A stretch of 6,188 nucleotides of DNA from Clostridia bacterium (lineage in GTDB: Bacteria; Bacillota_A; Clostridia; Oscillospirales; CAG-272), in assembly GCA_017395725.1 (NCBI GenBank), contig JAFQOB010000337.1, positions 1 to 6,188 on the forward strand. The letters are read 5' to 3'. The position numbers were made by a program, and so were the translations under genes. Below the pieces are notes generated by a model that saw nothing but the letters and a program-made list of their open reading frames with translations, was not told where the DNA came from and made no database searches. This document shows positions 1 through 5,436 of this stretch, one piece after another (the first letter of the stretch is position 1; the number at the start of each line of letters is the position of its first letter).

Positions 1-244
1 AGGTTTTAAACTTCTTATAAGAACCTGTAAGAAATGATAATACAAACAACAATAAAAGATTAAATATAACAATATACTCGGGATTCAATCCGGAAAAAAC
101 GCTTATTACATTAAACAAAAAATAGATTAAAGAAAAAATAAGACACTTCAGCTCGGTCAGCTTACTGCCGTTAGCTTTTGATACAAAGTTTACGGCTATC
201 AAGCTGTCAGCGACACAAGCCAACACCTCAAAAAAAGCAATCAT
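1..244 (-). CDS. Sensor histidine kinase, N-terminal membrane part (partial, cut by window edge)
   Basis: The minus strand is open from an ATG at 244 to the left edge, 81 codons without a stop. It begins MIAFFEVLACVADS and is strongly hydrophobic. Likely membrane segments lie at about residues 3-22, 36-53 and 56-74, split by short Lys-containing turns (SKANGSK, SYKKFK). The ATG lies 2 bp after the stop of the LytTR regulator gene, so the two are co-transcribed and probably translationally coupled; the ribosome-binding site is weak and sits in the 3' end of the regulator gene. A multi-pass membrane N-terminus directly after a LytTR regulator is the standard arrangement of AgrC/LytS-like GHKL kinases, which sense an extracellular signal and phosphorylate the partner regulator. 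The catalytic domain is outside the window, so the kinase call rests on membrane topology and context. Confidence 0.75.
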   Translation of the reverse strand, partial: MIAFFEVLACVADSLIAVNFVSKANGSKLTELKCLIFSLIYFLFNVISVFSGLNPEYIVIFNLLLLFVLSFLTGSYKKFKT

Positions 245-246
245 AT

Positions 247-969
247 TTATATCTCATTTCTTAAATATTTTCTAAAGGTTTCACGGGCTTTTGCGTGGTA
301 TTTTCTTGATACTTTCAATTCTTGACCGTTTGACATCTCAATCAAATCGTTTCGAAAATATTTAATCTTGCTTATCGCCACCATATATCCTGCGTGAACA
401 CGCATAAAACCGTACTCGCTCAATTCTTTTTCCAATGAATTCATCGTCGTGCGGTACTTTATTCTTGCGCCGCGTACCGTAACCACCTCTACATAGTTTG
501 CTCTGCTTTCAAGCGTGCATATATCGGAATAAAATACTCTTACGCTTTCGCTTTTATTAATCACGGTCAAATACATATCTTTGTAAAAGATCGCTTTCAT
601 TGCCGCTAAAAATGCCTCCGGTACCTCTTTTTCTAAATTCCCTTTTCTGATAAAACGAAAAGGACTGTATTTAAAAGAGGTATATACAAGATTCTCAAAG
701 GCTGATACGAATATAATCTTTATTTCTTCATTGTTTTCCCGTATAACGTTTGCAATGTCAAAACCGGTCATCACGGGCATATCAATATCAAGAAACAGAA
801 TATGTACTTCGTTCTTCAAACAGTATTCCATAGTTTCCACAGAATCGTGAAACTCGGTCACTCTTATCACTTCGTTCTTGTATTTTCCCTCGGTAATCGC
901 TTGTTTTAAGCTTTCCGAGACTCTTTCGGAATATTCCTTGTCGTCATCGCACAAAACTATGTTGATCAA
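247..969 (-). CDS. LytTR-family response regulator (REC + LytTR DNA-binding domain)
   Basis: This 240-aa protein has the AgrA/LytR domain order. An N-terminal receiver domain (about 1-125) shows acidic-pocket residues D8-D10, the phospho-acceptor D61 in FLDIDMP, S89 in FVSA and K109 in FIRKG. A C-terminal LytTR domain (about 135-236) follows, with the typical RANYVEV strand, H192 in MRVHAGYMV and R222 in KVSRKY, which match the DNA-contacting His and Arg positions of AgrA-type domains. The Asn common after that His segment (VN) is Ala here (MVAIS). It should be phosphorylated by the adjacent kinase and bind paired direct repeats. The start is TTG: GGAGGG lies 7 nt upstream, no other start is in frame, and the nearby ATG at 974 reads two codons into a stop. 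A perfect promoter lies upstream. The regulated target is inferred to be the divergent exporter operon. Confidence 0.95.
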   Translation of the reverse strand: MINIVLCDDDKEYSERVSESLKQAITEGKYKNEVIRVTEFHDSVETMEYCLKNEVHILFLDIDMPVMTGFDIANVIRENNEEIKIIFVSAFENLVYTSFKYSPFRFIRKGNLEKEVPEAFLAAMKAIFYKDMYLTVINKSESVRVFYSDICTLESRANYVEVVTVRGARIKYRTTMNSLEKELSEYGFMRVHAGYMVAISKIKYFRNDLIEMSNGQELKVSRKYHAKARETFRKYLRNEI

Positions 970-976
970 TCCATTT

Positions 977-982
977 CCCTCC
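977..982 (-). promoter_or_regulatory. Ribosome-binding site fixing a TTG start of the response regulator
   Basis: On the minus strand GGAGGG is followed by a 7-nt spacer and then TTG at 969. This spacing is ideal. The alternative ATG at 974 is only 2 nt from the site and is followed by GAT TGA, so the TTG start is well supported. Confidence 0.85.
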
Positions 983-1012
983 GGAATAACGGTATTTCGT
1001 GTCCGATATTTA

Positions 1013-1041
1013 ATTATATATCAGATGAAATACAATGTCAA
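1013..1041 (-). promoter_or_regulatory. Consensus sigma-A promoter of the two-component operon
   Basis: Read on the minus strand, TTGACA (1041-1036), a 17-nt spacer and TATAAT (1018-1013) match the housekeeping consensus at all 12 positions. Transcription would begin near 1006, leaving a leader of about 37 nt before the TTG start. A perfect core promoter suggests a high basal level unless it is repressed. Confidence 0.9.
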
Positions 1042-1094
1042 ATTATGGACTCCGATAAGCTTTTTCTCCTTTCTTTTTTTATGTTTTTATTATA

Positions 1095-1117
1095 GCACAT
1101 ATTTTTCAAAAATGTGC
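1095..1117. repeat. Short inverted repeat in the divergent promoter region
   Basis: GCACAT (1095-1100) and ATGTGC (1112-1117) are inverted copies around an AT-rich 11-nt centre. No T-run follows on either strand, so it does not look like a terminator. It could be an operator for either divergent operon, but a chance palindrome in AT-rich DNA is possible. Confidence 0.35.
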
Positions 1118-1120
1118 AAT

Positions 1121-1152
1121 CTGGGATAATTGGTAGTCCTACTGGGATAATT
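1121..1152. promoter_or_regulatory. Paired direct repeats, probable LytTR response-regulator binding site
   Basis: CTGGGATAATT occurs exactly twice, at 1121-1131 and 1142-1152, with starts 21 bp apart, or two helical turns. LytTR regulators (AgrA, ComE, VirR, PlnC types) are known to bind two direct repeats of about 9 bp on one DNA face with this period. The pair lies between the promoters of the LytTR operon and the exporter operon, about 54 bp upstream of the exporter -35 box and about 80 bp upstream of the regulator -35 box. That this regulator binds here is inferred from geometry and neighbourhood. Confidence 0.7.
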
Positions 1153-1205
1153 AACATCTTTTGAGGTATTTTTTTGCAAAATTTTACTTTTTTTTATTAT
1201 TTTTA

Positions 1206-1234
1206 TTGTCATAGGTTTAAAACAACTGTATAAT
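1206..1234 (+). promoter_or_regulatory. Sigma-A promoter of the ABC exporter operon
   Basis: TTGTCA (1206-1211), a 17-nt spacer and TATAAT (1229-1234) match 11 of 12 consensus positions. The expected start is near 1241, giving a leader of about 30 nt. The AGGA at 1257-1260 is a modest ribosome-binding site 10 nt before the ATG. The DNA from 1153 to 1205 is very AT-rich and holds at best a weak alternative -35 (TTGAGG, 1161) immediately downstream of the direct repeats. Confidence 0.8.
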
Positions 1235-1270
1235 AAATTTATATCAACGTAATAACAGGATAATAAAAAA

Positions 1271-2992
1271 ATGAAAACTTTATTGAAGTATCTAAAACCC
1301 TTTCGGGCAAGAATGTCTTTCGGGCTTATGATAAAGGTTACGGCAACTCTCCTTGAGTTAATGCTTCCTTATATATTGAGCCATATTCTAAAAAACATCG
1401 TCTCTTCTCAAAATATTACAAAAATTTTAACTTGGGGCGTACTTATGATTATTTGCGCCGGTTCTGCTTGTATTCTCAACATCACAGCAAACCGTATGGC
1501 TGCAAAGGTTTCGAGAAACTTTACGGAAAAGGTCAGAAAAGACCTGTTTCAGCATACCCTTTTGCTCTCAGCCGCACAAACCGACAAATTCTCTATCCCC
1601 TCTCTTGAATCAAGAATCACCACCGACACCTACCACGTTCACAACTTCGTCAGTATGATGCAACGTATGGGTGTCAGAGCCCCCATTCTCCTTATGGGCG
1701 GTATTATGATAACTCTTATTATGGACAGCTTCTTGGCTCTCGTTATGATAGCTATTCTTCCCTTTATCTTTGTAACCGTCTATTTCATCTCAAGAAACGG
1801 AACAAAGCTTTATTCAAACGTTCAGCACCTGGTTGACGATATGGTGCGTGTCGTAAGAGAAGATGCTCAGGGTATCAGAGTTATAAAGGCTCTGTCTAAA
1901 AACGACTACGAAAACCGCAGATATGATAAAGTCAATCTTAAGCTTTCAAAAGCTGAAAGAAAAACCGGTACAATTATGGGTGTCGTTAACCCTGTTATGA
2001 CACTTCTTATGAACTTCGGTATAACCGCCGTCGTCGCAATGAGTGCCGCAAGAGTTGCAAAAGGCTTATCCGACCCTGAAACCGTTATTGCCTTTATGCA
2101 GTATTTCACCCTTATCTCTATGGCTATGATGTCGGTTTCACGTATTTTCGTTATGTACACCAAATGCGCCGCCTCCGCAAACAGAATCGCGGAAGTACTT
2201 AACACCCCCGCAGAAATTACTGTTTTGCCCGACGAACAAACCTCAAATATTAATTGTCCTCATATTGAATTTAAAAACGTCAGCTTCTCATACTTCGGCA
2301 AAAAGAATCAGCTTGAAGATATCAGCTTTACCCTCAAAAAAGGCGGAGACCTTGGTGTTATCGGTGCTACGGGCAGCGGTAAATCTACGTTGGCTAAACT
2401 CCTGCTTCGCTTCTATGACGTCTCCGACGGCGAAATTCTTATAAACGGAAGAAACATAAAAACCATACCAAAAAATGAGCTTACAGATATGTTCGGGCTC
2501 GTTCTTCAAAACGATTTCCTCTATGCCGACACAATTGAGGAAAATATAAAATTCGGCAGAGACCTTACTCACGAGCAAGTCGTAAATGCGGCAAAATTAG
2601 CTCAGGCAAATGATTTTATATCTTCATTCTCCGACGGCTACGACCATCAGCTCTCCTCAAAAGCAACCAACGTTTCGGGCGGTCAAAAACAGAGAATCTT
2701 GCTCTCCCGTGCCTTAGCGGCTTCTCCGGAAATACTTGTCCTCGACGACAGCTCATCTGCTCTCGACTACAAAACCGACGCTAATCTGAGACAAGCCCTC
2801 AAAGAAAACCTAAGCGATACCACCGTTATCACAATAGCTCAAAGAGTCAGCTCCATTAAGCATTGCGACCTTATTCTTGTGCTCGACCAAGGCAAAATTA
2901 TCGGCAGAGGTACTCACGATGAATTGCTTATCACCTGCCCCGAATACAAAGAAATAAGCGATTCCCAGATGGGAGGTGCTTTCGTTGAATAG
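1271..2992 (+). CDS. ABC exporter half-transporter, subunit with degenerate ATPase residues
   Basis: This 573-aa fused membrane/ATPase protein has an N-terminal six-helix exporter domain (about 1-310; helices near 17-40, 53-73, 135-155, 157-175, 240-262 and 275-297) and a C-terminal nucleotide-binding domain. Visible motifs are A-loop Y341, Walker A 365-373 (GATGSGKST), Q-loop Q413, signature 468-472 (VSGGQ), and Walker B ending in D492-D493. The catalytic Glu is replaced by Asp (D493) and the H-loop His by Gln (Q524 in IAQR). In the TM287/288, BmrCD and LmrCD family such changes mark the subunit that supplies the degenerate ATP site; its intact SGGQ serves the partner's active site. No C39 peptidase domain is present, so it is not a peptide-processing bacteriocin exporter. 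The substrate is unknown: drugs, lipids or peptides are possible. It overlaps the next gene. Confidence 0.93.
   Translation: MKTLLKYLKPFRARMSFGLMIKVTATLLELMLPYILSHILKNIVSSQNITKILTWGVLMIICAGSACILNITANRMAAKVSRNFTEKVRKDLFQHTLLLSAAQTDKFSIPSLESRITTDTYHVHNFVSMMQRMGVRAPILLMGGIMITLIMDSFLALVMIAILPFIFVTVYFISRNGTKLYSNVQHLVDDMVRVVREDAQGIRVIKALSKNDYENRRYDKVNLKLSKAERKTGTIMGVVNPVMTLLMNFGITAVVAMSAARVAKGLSDPETVIAFMQYFTLISMAMMSVSRIFVMYTKCAASANRIAEVLNTPAEITVLPDEQTSNINCPHIEFKNVSFSYFGKKNQLEDISFTLKKGGDLGVIGATGSGKSTLAKLLLRFYDVSDGEILINGRNIKTIPKNELTDMFGLVLQNDFLYADTIEENIKFGRDLTHEQVVNAAKLAQANDFISSFSDGYDHQLSSKATNVSGGQKQRILLSRALAASPEILVLDDSSSALDYKTDANLRQALKENLSDTTVITIAQRVSSIKHCDLILVLDQGKIIGRGTHDELLITCPEYKEISDSQMGGAFVE
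2971..2976 (+). promoter_or_regulatory. Ribosome-binding site fixing a TTG start of the second exporter gene
   Basis: GGGAGG lies inside the 3' end of the first exporter gene, 8 nt before TTG at 2985. The in-frame GTG at 2976 overlaps the site itself and cannot use it, so TTG at 2985 is preferred. Confidence 0.75.
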
Positions 2993-4802
2993 AGCTCAAT
3001 ACAATGCAAGAAACAACAATAAAAAGCTTGACAAAAAAACTCAGCGTTCTATCCTCATAAGACTCGGCGGCTACGTATTCAAATATTGGCCCTTCTTTAT
3101 TGCGGCTATAGTTTGTACTCTGCTGTCAAACCATTTGGCTCTTATGGGCCCCTCATTCTCCGGCGACGCCATTGACGCTATCGCTAACCCCAACGGTATT
3201 GATTTTGATATCGTTTACTCTAACGTTATAAAAATGATTCTCTGTTATGTCGTGTCTGCCATACTCTCCTACGGATTGGCTGTCATTATGATTAACCTAA
3301 GCCAGAGAATCGTATACACCATGCGTAAACAGCTCTTTGAAAAGCTGAATACTCTTCCCGTTACATATTTTGATATGACGGCGGCGGGGGATATCGTCAG
3401 CCGTATATCCTACGATATCGATACCATAAACAGTACCCTGTCTCACGATATGGTTCAGGTTATGGCAAGTATTTACACCGTCGTCGGTTCGCTTATCTTT
3501 ATGTGGAACATTTCAAAGCCTATGCTTCTCGTATTTGCAATAACCGTTCCCGCTTCCATAATCGTTACAAAATACCGTTCGCAAAAAGTACGTCCTCTAT
3601 TCCAAGAGCGTTCTCGTAAACTCGGTGACCTTAACGGTTATGCCGAAGAAATGCTGTCCGGTTGCCGTACCATTCGCGCCTACGGAAAAGAAAAGGTTAT
3701 TTGCGATAGGTTTAACGCAAGAAATACCGACACTATGGATGCCTACTATAGAGCAGACTATCACGGCGCCGCCCTCGGTCCTACCGTTAACTTTATTAAC
3801 AACCTGTCAATTTCACTCGTTACCATACTGGGCGGTATTCTCTATATGTTCTCTCAAAACGGTACCGTTGCCGCAGGAACATTATTCTTCGTATCCCTCG
3901 GAAGCGTAGCAAAATTCGTTCAATATTCAAGAAAATTTGCAGGTCCTATAAACGAATTTGCAAATATCCTTCACGAATTTCAGTCGGCTTTCTCGGCGGC
4001 GGAAAGAGTTTTCAGAGTTCTTGACGAGCCCTCGGAACCCGCAGACTCGGAAAATGCCGTTACTCTTAATAACGTAAACGGTGACGTCGATTTTGATAAC
4101 GTTTGCTTTGGTTATACCGAGAAAAAACAGATACTTCACAACGTCTCCGTTAAGGCTGAACAGGGGAAAACTATTGCTATCGTCGGTCCTACGGGTGCCG
4201 GTAAAACTACTATAATCAATCTGCTTATGCGTTTCTATGACGTTAATTCGGGCGAAATTAAGCTCGACGGCGTTAATATTGCAGATATTAAGCGATATGA
4301 CCTTAGAAAAGCCTTTACTATGGTTTTGCAGGATACTTGGCTGTTTAACGGTACTATATTTGATAATATCGTCTACGGTAAAGAAAACGCAACCTTTGAA
4401 GAGGTTGAAGCGGCGGCAAAAGCGGCTAAAATCGATAAATATATCGAAAGTTTGCCCGACGGCTATATGACACGCCTTTCAGATGACGGTGTCAATATCT
4501 CTAAAGGTCAAAAGCAGCTTATTACCATCGCAAGAGCTATCCTGTCAGACGCGCCTATGCTTATTCTTGACGAGGCTACCTCTAATGTCGACTCTCGTAC
4601 AGAAATCAAAATTCAGGAAGCCTTGTCCGAGCTTATGAAAGGCAGAACTTGCTTTATTATCGCCCACAGACTTTCAACTATTAAAAATGCAGACTGTATC
4701 CTTGTTCTCCAAAACGGTGTTATTACCGAACAGGGTACCCACGACGAGCTTATAAAGCAAGGCGGCTTCTATAGTACGCTTTATAATTCGCAGTTTAGTT
4801 AA
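2985..4802 (+). CDS. ABC exporter half-transporter, catalytically competent subunit
   Basis: From the TTG at 2985 this is a 605-aa protein; the in-frame GTG at 2976 would add three residues but overlaps the ribosome-binding site. A Lys/Asn-rich N-terminal tail of about 25 residues precedes six membrane helices (about 34-54, 79-104, 155-175, 180-195, 265-288 and 295-312). The nucleotide-binding domain shows A-loop Y377, Walker A 401-409 (GPTGAGKTT), Q-loop Q449, Walker B D529 with catalytic E530 (LDEATS), and H561 in IAHR. The signature is degenerate, ISKGQ with Lys507 in place of Gly. This is the mirror image of the upstream subunit, so the pair should form a heterodimer with one hydrolytic site made from this Walker A/B and the partner's SGGQ. 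The start overlaps the previous gene's end by 8 bp, indicating translational coupling and balanced synthesis. The substrate cannot be read from the sequence. Confidence 0.93.
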   Translation: MNRAQYNARNNNKKLDKKTQRSILIRLGGYVFKYWPFFIAAIVCTLLSNHLALMGPSFSGDAIDAIANPNGIDFDIVYSNVIKMILCYVVSAILSYGLAVIMINLSQRIVYTMRKQLFEKLNTLPVTYFDMTAAGDIVSRISYDIDTINSTLSHDMVQVMASIYTVVGSLIFMWNISKPMLLVFAITVPASIIVTKYRSQKVRPLFQERSRKLGDLNGYAEEMLSGCRTIRAYGKEKVICDRFNARNTDTMDAYYRADYHGAALGPTVNFINNLSISLVTILGGILYMFSQNGTVAAGTLFFVSLGSVAKFVQYSRKFAGPINEFANILHEFQSAFSAAERVFRVLDEPSEPADSENAVTLNNVNGDVDFDNVCFGYTEKKQILHNVSVKAEQGKTIAIVGPTGAGKTTIINLLMRFYDVNSGEIKLDGVNIADIKRYDLRKAFTMVLQDTWLFNGTIFDNIVYGKENATFEEVEAAAKAAKIDKYIESLPDGYMTRLSDDGVNISKGQKQLITIARAILSDAPMLILDEATSNVDSRTEIKIQEALSELMKGRTCFIIAHRLSTIKNADCILVLQNGVITEQGTHDELIKQGGFYSTLYNSQFS

Positions 4803-4810
4803 AAGAATTA

Positions 4811-4830
4811 GAAAAAGGGCTTTCGCCCTT
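4811..4830 (-). terminator. GNRA-loop hairpin with T-run, terminator mainly for leftward transcription
   Basis: AAGGGC (4815-4820) pairs with GCCCTT (4825-4830). On the minus strand the loop is GAAA and the stem is followed by a five-T run, a good intrinsic terminator for transcripts from the small Cys-rich gene. On the plus strand only two Ts follow, so termination of the exporter operon here would be weaker or would also use the adjacent AT palindrome. Confidence 0.6.
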
Positions 4831-4838
4831 AAACCCAA

Positions 4839-4872
4839 TTTAAGAAACTTTTTTGGAAAAAAGTTTCTTAAA
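4839..4872. repeat. Perfect AT-rich palindrome, 16-bp arms
   Basis: The arms 4839-4854 and 4857-4872 are exact reverse complements (TTTAAGAAACTTTTTT and its complement) around GG. With the hairpin just upstream it forms a composite structure between the exporter operon and the convergent small gene. It may be part of a bidirectional terminator or a dispersed intergenic repeat. No T-run follows outside the stem on the plus strand. Confidence 0.65.
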
Positions 4873-4933
4873 AATCTTCAAAAAACTTTATAAAAAAGCA
4901 GAAACTAACTAACTTTACCACTATGTATTTACA

Positions 4934-5074
4934 TTAATAAGGCAGATACATTGTAAGCCCTCTCCTGACGGGTGAGGCAAGACATAGTATCTGCTTTCTT
5001 AATATAACTGCACAGAAATGTTCTTTGTTTTTTAAAAACACACAATCGATATAGTCGGCATCTTCAATGCGCAA
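4934..5074 (-). pseudogene. Possible gene remnant: short open frame downstream of the Cys-rich gene
   Basis: A minus-strand frame from TTG at 5074 to TAA at 4934-4936 has 46 codons. Its first part (MRIEDADYIDCVFLKNKEH and following) has a protein-like composition. It has no ribosome-binding site, is preceded by a TAA seven codons upstream, and its second half runs through the inverted repeat at 4939-4997. It could be the decayed tail of an older gene interrupted by that repeat, or chance. I do not recognise the family. Confidence 0.2.
4939..4997. repeat. Structured inverted repeat with internal hairpin (possible small mobile repeat or RNA element)
   Basis: GCAGATAC (4942-4949) and GTATCTGC (4987-4994) are perfect inverted copies. 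The pairing extends outward with one G-T wobble to 4939 and 4997. Inside, GCCCTCTCC (4957-4965) folds against GGGTGAGGC (4970-4978) with one bulge and one mismatch around a short loop, giving a stem within a stem. No recognised riboswitch or RNA family fits. It lies in the 3' region of the small minus-strand gene and could be a processed RNA structure or a REP/MITE-like repeat. Confidence 0.5.
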
Positions 5075-5101
5075 ACATAGAATTTCAAGTTATAATCAGT
5101 T

Positions 5102-5266
5102 TTAATTCATTTTTGAAAGACTCTTCTTTCTATATTTCTCTAAATCTTTGTCGTCAAAATCAATATAAATACATTCTGTGCATTTTCCTTGAAAATCAAG
5201 TTCCACTTCTTCTAAAATACACTTGTCCTCTTCCCAATAAATACATAGCTTATTCTCACAGAACAC
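5102..5266 (-). CDS. Small Cys-rich protein (54 aa), probable metal-binding, function unknown
   Basis: A GTG at 5266 opens a 54-codon minus-strand gene ending at TAA 5102-5104. The protein begins MFCENKLCIYWEEDKC and has Cys at 3, 8, 16, 29 and 32, including C-x4-C (CENKLC) and C-x2-C (CTEC), then an acidic stretch (YIDFDDKDLEKY) and a basic tail. It resembles small clostridial proteins with a C-x4-C...C...C-x2-CIY layout, recognised from general pattern memory only. The Cys spacing suggests zinc or another metal. Support for a real gene: AGGGGG ends 8 nt before GTG, an in-frame TAG lies just upstream so GTG is the only start, and an 11/12-consensus promoter precedes it. It is divergent from the XRE regulator. 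Intracellular; no signal peptide. Confidence 0.75.
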   Translation of the reverse strand: MFCENKLCIYWEEDKCILEEVELDFQGKCTECIYIDFDDKDLEKYRKKSLSKMN

Positions 5267-5274
5267 CCCTTTTT

Positions 5275-5280
5275 CCCCCT
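5275..5280 (-). promoter_or_regulatory. Ribosome-binding site of the small Cys-rich gene
   Basis: AGGGGG on the minus strand is followed by an 8-nt spacer (AAAAAGGG) and GTG at 5266. An in-frame TAG overlaps this site (5279-5281), so no longer protein is possible. Confidence 0.65.
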
Positions 5281-5333
5281 ATTCATTTCCTTAAAAAATT
5301 GGTTTATTTTGCTATATACGACATATTTTCTTG

Positions 5334-5362
5334 ATTATAACATATATTTTATGTAATTTCAA
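5334..5362 (-). promoter_or_regulatory. Strong sigma-A promoter of the small Cys-rich gene
   Basis: On the minus strand TTGAAA (5362-5357), a 17-nt spacer and TATAAT (5339-5334) match 11 of 12 positions. TG one base before TATAAT gives an extended -10 as well. The start would be near 5327, about 60 nt before the GTG. It lies inside the tandem duplication, so it may share control with the divergent XRE gene. Confidence 0.8.
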
Positions 5363-5382
5363 GATCATACGACATATATTTT

Positions 5383-5391
5383 TGGTATAAC
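5383..5391 (+). promoter_or_regulatory. Possible extended -10 promoter of the XRE gene
   Basis: TGGTATAAC fits TGn plus a 5/6 -10 box. No good -35 lies 17 nt upstream (GATCAT). The expected start near 5398 would leave about 39 nt of leader. Weakly supported, but it is the best rightward candidate. Confidence 0.4.
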
Positions 5392-5403
5392 CCTAACCTT
5401 TTA

Positions 5404-5420
5404 TGTAATACAATATTACA
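5404..5420. promoter_or_regulatory. Inverted repeat just before the XRE ribosome-binding site, possible operator
   Basis: TGTAAT (5404-5409) and ATTACA (5415-5420) are perfect inverted copies with a 5-nt spacer, just after the likely transcription start and 2 bp before AGAGG. The position suits autorepression by the XRE protein encoded next to it; this is inference. Confidence 0.4.
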
Positions 5421-5436
5421 AAAGAGGTGTAGTGCT

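Larger units (their letters stand above)
5316..5418. repeat. Imperfect tandem duplication of about 51/52 bp in the divergent promoter region
   Basis: Unit 1 (5316-5366) and unit 2 (5367-5418) both begin ATACGACATAT (5316-5326 and 5367-5377), both carry TTG then TATAAC near the middle, and both carry TTTTATGTAAT (5347-5357 and 5399-5409). The rest has diverged. Unit 1 holds the leftward promoter; unit 2 retains a weaker leftward look-alike and a possible rightward extended -10. The duplicated ATACGACATAT could be a pair of operator sites, plausibly for the XRE regulator. Confidence 0.6.

Noticed and set aside
1025..1129. Plus-strand frame of about 35 codons from ATG at 1025, hydrophobic with MKYNVKLW start, resembling a small signal-peptide precursor
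   Set aside because: There is no ribosome-binding site, no plus-strand promoter ahead, it overlaps the -35 box of the leftward operon and one direct repeat, and no peptide-processing gene is present.
1906..2578. Minus-strand open frames inside the first exporter gene
   Set aside because: They are antisense shadows of a clearly coding ABC transporter, with no ribosome-binding sites or domains.
3625..4470. Alternative-frame open stretches on both strands inside the second exporter gene
   Set aside because: They are shadows of the transporter frame; none has a domain or start signal.
4929..4985. Minus-strand 18-codon frame MSCLTRQERAYNVSALLM inside the inverted repeat
   Set aside because: It has no ribosome-binding site and its sequence is explained by the stem structure.
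5113..5334. Plus-strand open frame of 73 codons
   Set aside because: It is antisense to the better supported Cys-rich gene, has no ribosome-binding site and no recognisable domain.
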